A stretch of 64,000 nt of DNA from CAUPWF01 sp036656795. Lineage in GTDB: Bacteria > Bacillota > Clostridia > Lachnospirales > Lachnospiraceae. The DNA lies in the NCBI GenBank assembly GCA_036656795.1, contig JAVXHR010000011.1:3573-67572 (forward strand), written 5' to 3'. The notes under the pieces were generated by a model. It ran no database searches, was not told the DNA's origin, and worked only from the letters and a program-made list of their open reading frames with translations. A program made the position numbers and the translations under genes. Shown here one piece after another: positions 46,094 to 54,208 of the stretch (positions are counted from its first letter, which is position 1; each line of letters begins with the position of its first letter).

Positions 46094-47083
46094 ATGCCAG
46101 TAGATATTGGAATTGATTTAGGGACCGCAAGCATATTGGTGTATGTGAATGGAAAGGGCGTTGTATTAAAAGAACCATCAGTGGTTGCGTTTGATAGAGA
46201 TACCAATGTAATTAAAGCAATTGGAGAAGAAGCAAGATTGATGCTTGGTAGAACACCAGGTAATATTATTGCCGTTCGACCACTGCGACAAGGGGTTATC
46301 TCAGATTATACAGTTACAGAGAAGATGATTAAGTATTTTGTGCAAAAAGCCATGGGGAAACGTACCTTTAAAAAACCACGTATTAGTATCTGTGTACCAA
46401 GTGGTGTTACAGAGGTTGAGAAGAAAGCAGTAGAAGAAGCAACATTTGCGGCAGGAGCCAGAGAAGTGCATCTGATTGAAGAGCCGGTAGCAGCGGCAAT
46501 AGGGGCAGGAATTGATATCGCAAAACCATGCGGTAATATGATAGTAGATGTAGGTGGTGGAACTTCAGATGTAGCAGTTATCTCTCTGGGGGGGACAGTT
46601 GTGAATACCTCATTGAAGATTGCCGGTGATGATTTTGATGAAGCAATTGTGAGATTTATGCGAAAAAAACATAACTTATTAATTGGAGAGCGTACCGCAG
46701 AAGACATTAAGATTCGTGTTGGGACAACCTATCCATTAGTAGAAGATGAATCTATGGAAGTGCGAGGCCGTAATCTTGTAACAGGACTTCCAAAGACGGT
46801 AACAGTGACATCGTCGGAGACAGAAGAAGCATTGCGTGAGACAACAGGACAGATTGTAGAAGCAGTGATTTCAGTATTGGAGAGAACACCACCGGAATTA
46901 TCAGCTGATATATTAGATCGCGGAATTGTATTAACAGGTGGTGGTGCAATGTTACGTGGATTGGAAGAACTTATTGAAGAAAAAACAGGGATTAATACAA
47001 TGACTGCAGAAGAACCGATGCAGGTAGTTGCAATCGGAACCGGGCAATTTGTAGAATTTATGAGTGTGCGTAAAAACTTTTAA
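46094..47083 (+). CDS. MreB/Mbl-family actin-like rod-shape protein
   Basis: A 329-residue bacterial actin that polymerises under the membrane and guides lateral wall synthesis. Phosphate 1 loop is IDLGTASILVYV, phosphate 2 is VDVGGGTSDVAVISLGG and the adenosine motif is LTGGGAMLRGLEELI. ICVPSGVTEVEKKAVEEA and IEEPVAAAIGAG are conserved. It stands alone, with its own promoter and terminator and no mreC/mreD, so it is more like an Mbl or MreBH paralogue than the mreBCD operon copy. GAAAGGAGAA precedes the ATG. Confidence 0.92.
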   Translation: MPVDIGIDLGTASILVYVNGKGVVLKEPSVVAFDRDTNVIKAIGEEARLMLGRTPGNIIAVRPLRQGVISDYTVTEKMIKYFVQKAMGKRTFKKPRISICVPSGVTEVEKKAVEEATFAAGAREVHLIEEPVAAAIGAGIDIAKPCGNMIVDVGGGTSDVAVISLGGTVVNTSLKIAGDDFDEAIVRFMRKKHNLLIGERTAEDIKIRVGTTYPLVEDESMEVRGRNLVTGLPKTVTVTSSETEEALRETTGQIVEAVISVLERTPPELSADILDRGIVLTGGGAMLRGLEELIEEKTGINTMTAEEPMQVVAIGTGQFVEFMSVRKNF

Positions 47084-47118
47084 AATTCGAAGGAGCTGTT
47101 CTAAGAGCATATAAACGG

Positions 47119-47148
47119 AGGGCTGTCTCGTAAGAGGCGGTCCTTTTA
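47119..47148 (+). terminator. Intrinsic terminator after the mreB-type gene
   Basis: GGGCTGTCTC pairs with GAGGCGGTCC using three wobble pairs across a GTAA loop, followed by TTTT. Confidence 0.7.
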
Positions 47149-47182
47149 TCACTATAAGATAATTTCTTGAAGAGGGATATTA

Positions 47183-49396
47183 ATGGAAAAAGTAATAGGA
47201 TATGTGGAACATATTGTATATCGAAACGAAGATAATGGTTATACAGTTTTCAACCTGTCAAAAAAAGATGGGGACTTAACTTGTGTGGGGACATTTCTCT
47301 ACATTGGAGAGGGAGAATTGTTGGAATTGTCGGGCAATTATACAGAACATATTACTTATGGAACACAGTTACAAGTAGTATCCCATGAGGTGAAGGAACC
47401 GGAGGATATCATATCAATTGAGCGATATCTTGGTTCGGGAGCAGTTAAAGGACTTGGAGTTGCACTTGCAGGGCGAATCGTAAGAAAATTTAAAGAAGAT
47501 ACATTTCGTATTATTGAAGAAGAACCGGAACGATTAGCAGAAGTAAAAGGGATTAGCGAGCGAAAAGCCAGAGAAATTGCTGAGCAAGTAGAAGAAAAAA
47601 AAGATATGCGAAAAGCGATGATTTATTTGCAAAAATATGGTATTTCTACTGCACTTGCCGTGAAGATATATCAACATTACGGGCAAAGTGTATATCGAGT
47701 ATTGGAAGAAAATCCCTATCAAGTAGCGGATCATGTTCCGGGTGTTGGATTTAAAACGGCAGATGAGATTGCGTCTAAGATAGGAATTCATACGGATTCA
47801 GATTTTCGTATTCGAAGTGGCATCTTTTATACATTATTGCAAAGCATATCGGAGGGCCATGTGTATCTGCCACAAGAAAAATTGCTCTATCGAGCAGGTA
47901 TATTGTTGGAAGTGAAAATTGATGATATTCAAAAATATCTTATGGACCTTTCTATTGAGAAAAAAATTGTGCTAAAGCAGGTGGATGATGAAGTACGAGT
48001 GTACGCGGCACGCTATTATTATCTGGAATTGAATGTAGCAAAGATGCTCCATGATCTGAATATTAGATATGATATTCCGGATATTGCAATCGAACAACGA
48101 TTGCGCCGGATAGAAGAGAATGCAGAATTATCGCTTGATGAGATGCAGCGCACAGCAGTACGGGAGTCTGTAAAGCAAGGAATTCTTGTAGTGACCGGTG
48201 GACCAGGTACCGGAAAAACAACTACGATCAATGCTATGATTCGTTATTTTGAAAGTGAAGGGATGGATATCTACCTTGCGGCGCCTACAGGGCGTGCAGC
48301 AAAGCGAATGACAGAAGCAACAGGATATGAAGCTCAGACCATTCATCGACTTTTGGAAATGAGTGGAAATCCAGAAGATGACGCTGACGTGAACGGTTTT
48401 CAACGAAATGAAGAAAACCCACTAGAAGCAGATGCGATTATTATAGATGAGATGTCTATGGTGGACCTTCCATTGATGCATGCATTATTACAAGCCATTA
48501 CAGTAGGGACTCATCTTGTATTAGTTGGAGATCGAAACCAGTTACCGTCAGTGGGACCGGGGAGTATTCTCAAAGATATGATAGATTCTCATTGTTTTCC
48601 TGTGGTTACATTAACTAAGATATTTCGTCAAGCTAGTGAAAGTGATATTGTGGTGAATGCTCATAAGATTAATCGAGGGGAGCAGGTGGTACTAGATAAT
48701 AAGAGTAAAGATTTTTTCTTTTTAAAACGTCAAGATGCAAATACAATTATCAGCGTTATCATTACACTATTACAAAAAAAACTTCCAAAGTATGTAGATG
48801 CAACTACATATGAGATACAAGTGTTGACGCCTATGCGAAAAGGTCTTCTGGGGGTGGAGCGACTGAATGGAATCTTGCAGGAATATCTAAATCCACCGAA
48901 TCTGAAGAAGAAGGAGAAACAATACGGGGACCGTATCTTTCGAGAGGGCGATAAAGTGATGCAGATTAAGAACAACTATCAGCTAGAATGGGAAGTTGCA
49001 ACACCTCATGGGATGGTGATTGACAAAGGACTTGGAGTTTTTAATGGCGATATGGGTATTATTTCAGAAATAAATACTTACAGTGAAACATTGGAAGTGG
49101 AATATGAGGAAAAACGTAAGATTACATACCCCTTTAAACTATTAGATGAGTTGGAACTGGCTTATGCAATTACGATACATAAAGCGCAAGGAAGTGAATA
49201 TCCGGCAGTAGTTATTCCCCTACTTGCGGGTCCCAGACAATTATATCATCGCAATCTTCTTTATACTGCCGTAACAAGAGCAAAACGATGTGTCACACTT
49301 GTGGGAAGTGATGAGACATTTCAAGAGATGATTCATAATACAAATGAACAAAATAGATATACAAGTTTATCAGAACGCATAAGAGAATTTGAATAG
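47183..49396 (+). CDS. recD2: RecD2-type SF1B DNA helicase
   Basis: A 5'-3' DNA helicase of the RecD2 (RecD-like, not RecBCD-bound) group, 737 residues. The N-terminal OB and helix-hairpin-helix region (KGISERKAREIAEQ, VPGVGFKTADEIA) is diagnostic. Walker A GPGTGKTTT starts at residue 340 or so, followed by AAPTGRAAKRM, IIDEMSMVD and GDRNQLPSVGPGS; the end has YAITIHKAQGSEYPAVV and LLYTAVTRAKR. Role in repair and replication-fork handling. AGAGGGA precedes the ATG; the ComF gene follows after 6 bases. Confidence 0.95.
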   Translation: MEKVIGYVEHIVYRNEDNGYTVFNLSKKDGDLTCVGTFLYIGEGELLELSGNYTEHITYGTQLQVVSHEVKEPEDIISIERYLGSGAVKGLGVALAGRIVRKFKEDTFRIIEEEPERLAEVKGISERKAREIAEQVEEKKDMRKAMIYLQKYGISTALAVKIYQHYGQSVYRVLEENPYQVADHVPGVGFKTADEIASKIGIHTDSDFRIRSGIFYTLLQSISEGHVYLPQEKLLYRAGILLEVKIDDIQKYLMDLSIEKKIVLKQVDDEVRVYAARYYYLELNVAKMLHDLNIRYDIPDIAIEQRLRRIEENAELSLDEMQRTAVRESVKQGILVVTGGPGTGKTTTINAMIRYFESEGMDIYLAAPTGRAAKRMTEATGYEAQTIHRLLEMSGNPEDDADVNGFQRNEENPLEADAIIIDEMSMVDLPLMHALLQAITVGTHLVLVGDRNQLPSVGPGSILKDMIDSHCFPVVTLTKIFRQASESDIVVNAHKINRGEQVVLDNKSKDFFFLKRQDANTIISVIITLLQKKLPKYVDATTYEIQVLTPMRKGLLGVERLNGILQEYLNPPNLKKKEKQYGDRIFREGDKVMQIKNNYQLEWEVATPHGMVIDKGLGVFNGDMGIISEINTYSETLEVEYEEKRKITYPFKLLDELELAYAITIHKAQGSEYPAVVIPLLAGPRQLYHRNLLYTAVTRAKRCVTLVGSDETFQEMIHNTNEQNRYTSLSERIREFE

Positions 49397-49402
49397 CGAA
49401 AT

Positions 49403-50119
49403 ATGTCGAAAATCAAAAGAATAATAAATAGCATACTATGCATATTATTTCCCCATACCTGCCCTTTTTGTGGAAAGGTAGAGGGACAACCGATATGCCA
49501 AAAGTGCTTGGAACAAATTGAATATATAAAAGAACCAAGGTGTAAGCGTTGTGGAAAACCATTGCGTTATGCAGAACATGAATATTGTTATGACTGCGCT
49601 CATCAGAACCACTATTATGAGGAGGGACGCAGTTTGTGGTTACATAAACCTCCGGTTACGTGGTCTATCTACCAATTCAAATATCATAATCGCCGTATTT
49701 ATGGTGTGTATTATGGAGAAGAGCTTGCAAAACATTATGGGGAACTGTTACATCATTGGGGAGTAGAATTATTGATTCCAATCCCACTTCATAAAAAGAA
49801 ATATCGAAAACGGGGATACAATCAAGCAGAAATCATAGCAAAACAACTAAGCATTCAGACGGGAATACCCATGTCAACTACTGCAGTTTTTAGACAACGC
49901 TATACAAAACCACAGAAAGTGTTAGACCATAGGACACGAAGTAGGAATATGAATGGTGCATTTAGACTTGCAAAGACATGGAAAGGTTCATTATGCGTGG
50001 CGCTTATAGACGACATCTATACAACGGGAAGTACAATAGATGCGGTGGCAAGACTTTTTATAGAAGCGGGGGTAGAAAAGGTATACTTTTTGACAGTAAG
50101 TATTGGACAAGGTTTCTGA
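49403..50119 (+). CDS. ComF-family protein
   Basis: A 238-residue ComFC-type protein. Two N-terminal zinc-binding pairs (CPFCGK with CQKC, and CKRCGK with CYDCAH) lead into a phosphoribosyltransferase-like domain with YNQAEIIAKQL and the PRPP loop VALIDDIYTTGSTIDA. ComFC takes part in DNA uptake in competent bacteria and may act in DNA repair elsewhere. The ribosome site is weak. It follows recD2 by 6 bases, in keeping with a DNA-processing role. Confidence 0.92.
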   Translation: MSKIKRIINSILCILFPHTCPFCGKVEGQPICQKCLEQIEYIKEPRCKRCGKPLRYAEHEYCYDCAHQNHYYEEGRSLWLHKPPVTWSIYQFKYHNRRIYGVYYGEELAKHYGELLHHWGVELLIPIPLHKKKYRKRGYNQAEIIAKQLSIQTGIPMSTTAVFRQRYTKPQKVLDHRTRSRNMNGAFRLAKTWKGSLCVALIDDIYTTGSTIDAVARLFIEAGVEKVYFLTVSIGQGF

Positions 50120-50133
50120 TTATATGGTATACT
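50104..50133 (+). promoter_or_regulatory. Extended -10 promoter before the membrane-protein/cdaA operon
   Basis: TGGACA (50104-50109, five of six matches to TTGACA), an 18-base spacer and TATACT (50128-50133) preceded by TGG. The next ATG is at 50181. Confidence 0.6.
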
Positions 50134-50180
50134 TAAAATAATGTTTAAAAGAGTTAAAGATTAAGTGCTGAGGTGATTTT

Positions 50181-50576
50181 ATGTTAAATGAAGAGCGAGT
50201 AAAACTTATGACAAAGCTTGCCTTATATGAAGAAGGGCAAGGTAAAGAGGATATTGACGTTAGTGCATACTACCGAAAAGACTATTCGAGTTTTCATACT
50301 TTGGTTGCAGTATTATGGATTACAGTGGGATATGTAATTGCTGTGGGATTGGGAGTTGTGGCATTCATGGGGAAACTGATGAATCATTTTACGTTAAAAG
50401 TGATAATTATGCTTGCAGTTGGAATTATAATTGGATATTTGATTATGATAATCACTTACGTAATTGTATGCAGTAAGATATATCAAAATCAGCATACACA
50501 AGCGCGTCAGCGAGTAAAACTCTTTAATCGTGAATTGACACAGTTGAATAAGTTGTATGAGAGGGAGAAAAGATAG
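50181..50576 (+). CDS. Uncharacterised small membrane protein
   Basis: A 131-residue protein with two membrane helices (about residues 42-65 and 73-97), a 40-residue hydrophilic N-terminal part and a basic, coiled-coil-like C-terminus (NQHTQARQRVKLFNRELTQL). No family recognised. Its stop directly abuts the ATG of the next membrane gene, so they are translated together and may form a complex. Three genes downstream lie cdaA and cdaR, so a link to c-di-AMP signalling or envelope homeostasis is possible but unproven. AGGTGATTTT precedes the ATG. Confidence 0.8.
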   Translation: MLNEERVKLMTKLALYEEGQGKEDIDVSAYYRKDYSSFHTLVAVLWITVGYVIAVGLGVVAFMGKLMNHFTLKVIIMLAVGIIIGYLIMIITYVIVCSKIYQNQHTQARQRVKLFNRELTQLNKLYEREKR

Positions 50577-51752
50577 ATGAGCGATTTATTTGTTTTAAAA
50601 GAACAATTACAAAAGCTATATACAAAAAATTCTAAGATAATTGATAAAACCATTCAATTTTTTCTGGCATTGAGTACGTTTTGGATAATCAATAGTAAGG
50701 TAGGGTTCATGAAACCCCTTGCACAGCCAATTGCAACAATAGGGTTGACGATTATATGTACGTTTTTACCGTTAATACTGACGGTTGTAGTTGCATCTAT
50801 CGTGATACTATTACATATGTATGCAGTATCAATGGGAATCATGGCAGTTGTTGGGGCAATCTTTTTATTGATGTATATCTTTTTCCTTCGGCTAACACCG
50901 AAACAGTCTTTGATGATATTATTAACACCACTGGCATTTGGGCTTAAGATGCCATATATTATTCCCATTGCCTATGGACTTGTTGGAACACCGGTTTATA
51001 TTGTACCAATTATCTGTGGGAGTATTATATACTATATGCTGGAATATATTAAGATATCTGCACCGACGATTACGGCAGCAGGTGCAGGTGGTATGGTAGG
51101 ACAGATGACAACCTTTATCCAACAAATTTTTCAAAATAAAGAGATGTGGGTTGCGGTTGTAGCATTTACTATCTGTATTCTTGTTGTATATACTTTTCGA
51201 AAACAATCTATGGATCATGCATGGGAGATTGCAATTGTTGTGGGGGCTGTTTCCAATATTGTGATTCTTGTTGCTGGGGATATTGCATTGAACATACATA
51301 CACCATATATATCGCTGGTAATTGGAACAATCGCTTCAGTTTTGATTGCATTTGTTTTGGAATTTTTTGTTTTTACAGTAGATTATTCAAGGACAGAACG
51401 ATTACAGTTTGAAGATGATGAATATTATTATTATGTAAAGGCAGTACCAAAACTTTCTATAGCAGCACCAGAGAAAACGGTAAAACGAATTAATGAGCGA
51501 CAAGATATAAAACCAATGACGAGAGAAGAAATTGAAAAAAAGATACCGGCAAAAAAGCCATCTGTTCAATCCACATCGAACAGAGCACCACAGGTTAGAA
51601 GGGAACAGAGGAAGAAACCTCAGGAAATCTCTGGAAGACGACCGGAACGAAAAGCAGATATTATGGGACAGACAGAAGAATTATTACTAGCGAAGAGCTT
51701 AAGAGACGAATTAAATATACAAGGAATTGTAGAGAAAGAGTTAGGACAATAA
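50577..51752 (+). CDS. Uncharacterised polytopic membrane protein upstream of cdaA
   Basis: A 391-residue protein. Residues about 25-275 are hydrophobic and probably form eight to ten membrane helices with short loops; KISAPTITAAGAGGM is a Gly/Ala-rich loop. Residues 280-391 form a charged cytoplasmic tail rich in Lys, Arg and Glu, with a Pro/Arg-rich stretch and an acidic end. No family recognised. It abuts the small membrane gene before it and precedes the cdaA GTG by 43 bases, suggesting one operon. Possible transporter or scaffold for the c-di-AMP synthase; that is inference. Confidence 0.8.
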   Translation: MSDLFVLKEQLQKLYTKNSKIIDKTIQFFLALSTFWIINSKVGFMKPLAQPIATIGLTIICTFLPLILTVVVASIVILLHMYAVSMGIMAVVGAIFLLMYIFFLRLTPKQSLMILLTPLAFGLKMPYIIPIAYGLVGTPVYIVPIICGSIIYYMLEYIKISAPTITAAGAGGMVGQMTTFIQQIFQNKEMWVAVVAFTICILVVYTFRKQSMDHAWEIAIVVGAVSNIVILVAGDIALNIHTPYISLVIGTIASVLIAFVLEFFVFTVDYSRTERLQFEDDEYYYYVKAVPKLSIAAPEKTVKRINERQDIKPMTREEIEKKIPAKKPSVQSTSNRAPQVRREQRKKPQEISGRRPERKADIMGQTEELLLAKSLRDELNIQGIVEKELGQ

Positions 51753-51795
51753 AAGCAACAAGTAGCAATCAAGTTCAAAGCAAGGAGGTGACAAA

Positions 51796-52665
51796 GTGAG
51801 AGAGTTTGTATCCAAATACTTATCTGCATACATGGCGGATTTTTATATTCCCAATATGCACATTACAGATTTTATTGAGATTATAATTGTAGCGTTTCTG
51901 GTATATCAGATTATGATGTGGATCAAGAATACCAAAGCTTGGATGTTGCTTCGAGGAATGGTTGTACTTGCGCTTTTCATTTTGTTTGCCGCTGTTTTTA
52001 AGATGCATACGATCTTGTGGATTGCAAAGAATTCTATTGGAGTGTTGGCAACCGCAGCGGTTATTGTATTTCAACCGGAGCTTCGACGGGCATTAGAGAA
52101 ATTAGGAGAACGTAATTTCCTGGGTTCGGTAGTTCCGTTTGATCGCACAAGAGAAAAATCAAGATTTGTGGACGATACTTTAGAAGGTATGGTTTCTGCA
52201 GTATATGAGATGAGCAAGGTGAAAACAGGTGCTCTTATTGTAGTAGAACAGGCTATAAAATTAACGGAATATGAAAACACAGGGATTCAACTGGACTGTA
52301 TTGTATCTAGTCAGGTCCTTATTAATATATTTGAACATAATACACCACTTCATGATGGCGCGATTATCGTACGTGGTAACCGAATTGTATCAGCGACTTG
52401 TTATCTTCCATTATCAGATAATATGGGGCTTAGTAAGGAACTGGGAACCAGACATCGTGCTGCGGTAGGAATGAGTGAAGTTAGTGATGCACTGGTGATT
52501 GTAGTATCGGAGGAAACGGGAGCAGTATCCACTGCTTTAGGTGGTCAGTTGGTGCGCAACGTAGAACCGGAATATCTAAGAGAACGTTTGCAATATATTC
52601 AGAATAAATCAGTGGAAGCAAAGCGATTCTTTTTTAGGAAAGGGTGGCGAAAACATGAACAGTAG
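51796..52665 (+). CDS. cdaA: Diadenylate cyclase CdaA
   Basis: Membrane-bound synthase of c-di-AMP, which controls potassium and osmolyte balance and wall integrity. The 289-residue protein has three N-terminal membrane helices (residues about 15-90) and a DAC domain. The catalytic DGA is at residues 187-189 (LHDGAIIVRGN) and RHR at 219-221 (GTRHRAAVGMSE). The start is GTG at 51796, with AAGGAGGTGA just upstream. cdaR overlaps its end by 11 bases. Confidence 0.97.
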   Translation: MREFVSKYLSAYMADFYIPNMHITDFIEIIIVAFLVYQIMMWIKNTKAWMLLRGMVVLALFILFAAVFKMHTILWIAKNSIGVLATAAVIVFQPELRRALEKLGERNFLGSVVPFDRTREKSRFVDDTLEGMVSAVYEMSKVKTGALIVVEQAIKLTEYENTGIQLDCIVSSQVLINIFEHNTPLHDGAIIVRGNRIVSATCYLPLSDNMGLSKELGTRHRAAVGMSEVSDALVIVVSEETGAVSTALGGQLVRNVEPEYLRERLQYIQNKSVEAKRFFFRKGWRKHEQ

Positions 52666-53899
52666 AACGGCAAAAAGTATAGGACTAAAGCTACTGGCAC
52701 TTGTGTTTGCAACAATGTTATGGATTATTGTTGTCAATGTAGATGACCCTATTGATATCCAAAGATTTGGTGGTATTAGTGTAAAGGTTACTCATGATGA
52801 GATTGTTACGAACAAAGGGAAAGTATATCAGATTGTGGGAGAAAGTAAGACTGTGAATGTGGAAGTGAGAGCGAAACGTTCCGTATTGGCAAAGATTAAA
52901 ACAGAAGATATTGTAGCAACAGCAGATATGCGAGAGATAGAATTATCTTCGATGATCCCAATTACAATCTCTATAAAAGGATATGATGGAAAATTTGAAT
53001 CAGCCATTGCAACACCAAGAAACCTGGAAGTAAGTGTGGAACCAAGTGCAAGTAATAAGTTCCCGATTACTGCAACGGCAATTGGAACACTTCAAGATGG
53101 ATATATGTTGGGTGAATTAACAACGAATCCGGAGACGGTAACGATTGGGGGCCCGGATTCACTTATTAATACCATCAGCAGAGTTGTAGCAAAAGTAGAT
53201 GTATCAGGGGTATCGGAAGACCAAGAGCTGCCAGCAGAGTTAGTACTATATGATGGGAATGACAATGTGATTGACCAAACTTTGATTGAAAATAATATAG
53301 GAAAACAAGGATTGACGGTGAATGTGCATCTGTTGAACACAAAATCGGTGCCATTAGAGCTTGATACCTCGAATGTAATTCCAAGAGAAGGATATGCAAT
53401 CTCCGGAGTTAGTTATGAACCACAGGAGATACTGGTGGCGGGGAAAGCAGAAGTTCTGGGAAAATTAGAAAAGATAGCACTGCCGGGGTCAGCACTTATA
53501 CTAGAAGATCTTACTAAAAAGACAGAACAAGTGGTTGATTTATTGTCTTATCTTCCGGAAGGTGTAAGCTTAGTAGATTCCAATGCAAATGGAGTGGCAA
53601 TTACGATATCTGTTCAAAAGGCAGGAACGAAAGTTGTGGATGTTCCGGTATTGTCAATTGTGGTAAATAACGCCCCTACGGATTTGAAGTTAAGTTATGC
53701 AACAACAGAAGATGTAGAATTAACTTTTAATGGAGCAAGAGAAGTGTTGGATAATCTGGTGATAGACAAAAAAGTATTTATTGATTTAAAAACATATAAA
53801 GAGCCAGGCTCTTATGCAGTTCCGATTCAAGTGGAATTACCAAATGGATGTACAATGACACAACAGGTAACTGCGTTAATTACATTGGAAAAAAAATAG
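52655..53899 (+). CDS. cdaR: CdaA regulatory protein CdaR (YbbR repeats)
   Basis: A 414-residue membrane-anchored regulator of CdaA. One N-terminal membrane helix (LKLLALVFATMLWIIVVNV) is followed by about four YbbR repeats on the outer face, each with a strand-rich pattern such as FGGISVKVTHDE, KFPITATAIGTLQDGY and SVPLELDTSNVIPREGY. It overlaps cdaA by 11 bases. In many Firmicutes glmM follows; here an HPr gene does. Confidence 0.95.
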   Translation: MNSRTAKSIGLKLLALVFATMLWIIVVNVDDPIDIQRFGGISVKVTHDEIVTNKGKVYQIVGESKTVNVEVRAKRSVLAKIKTEDIVATADMREIELSSMIPITISIKGYDGKFESAIATPRNLEVSVEPSASNKFPITATAIGTLQDGYMLGELTTNPETVTIGGPDSLINTISRVVAKVDVSGVSEDQELPAELVLYDGNDNVIDQTLIENNIGKQGLTVNVHLLNTKSVPLELDTSNVIPREGYAISGVSYEPQEILVAGKAEVLGKLEKIALPGSALILEDLTKKTEQVVDLLSYLPEGVSLVDSNANGVAITISVQKAGTKVVDVPVLSIVVNNAPTDLKLSYATTEDVELTFNGAREVLDNLVIDKKVFIDLKTYKEPGSYAVPIQVELPNGCTMTQQVTALITLEKK

Positions 53900-53918
53900 A
53901 CAATTAGGGAGGCTAGTC

Positions 53919-54182
53919 ATGGTTCAGCAAAAAGTGATTGTGAAGAATCCAACCGGATTGCACCTACGTCCGGCAGGTCTTTTGTGCAAAGAGGCGATGC
54001 AATATAAAAGTAAAATCACATTTGGTATACGAGATAATATTGCCAATGCAAAAAGTGTATTAAGTGTACTTGGAGCATGCGTGAAAAGTGGGGATGAGTT
54101 AGAATTTACGTGTGAAGGGGAAGATGAAGAAACAGCACTGGAAGCAATGGTAGCTCTTGTGGAAAGTGGATTAGGTGACTAA
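53919..54182 (+). CDS. ptsH: Phosphocarrier protein HPr
   Basis: An 87-residue HPr. His15, the site phosphorylated by enzyme I, lies in TGLHLRPAG; Ser46, the site used by HprK, lies in NAKSVLSVLG. Both are in the exact family positions. Position 16 is Leu instead of the usual Ala, and the segment after Ser46 (GACVKSGDELEF) differs from the common form. Enzyme I is not adjacent, so it may be the main HPr or a Ser46-type paralogue. AGGGAGGCT precedes the ATG. HprK is encoded in this window at 8799. Confidence 0.92.
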   Translation: MVQQKVIVKNPTGLHLRPAGLLCKEAMQYKSKITFGIRDNIANAKSVLSVLGACVKSGDELEFTCEGEDEETALEAMVALVESGLGD

Positions 54183-54208
54183 GGGGCAGTTTAATAAAGG
54201 GAAGATGT

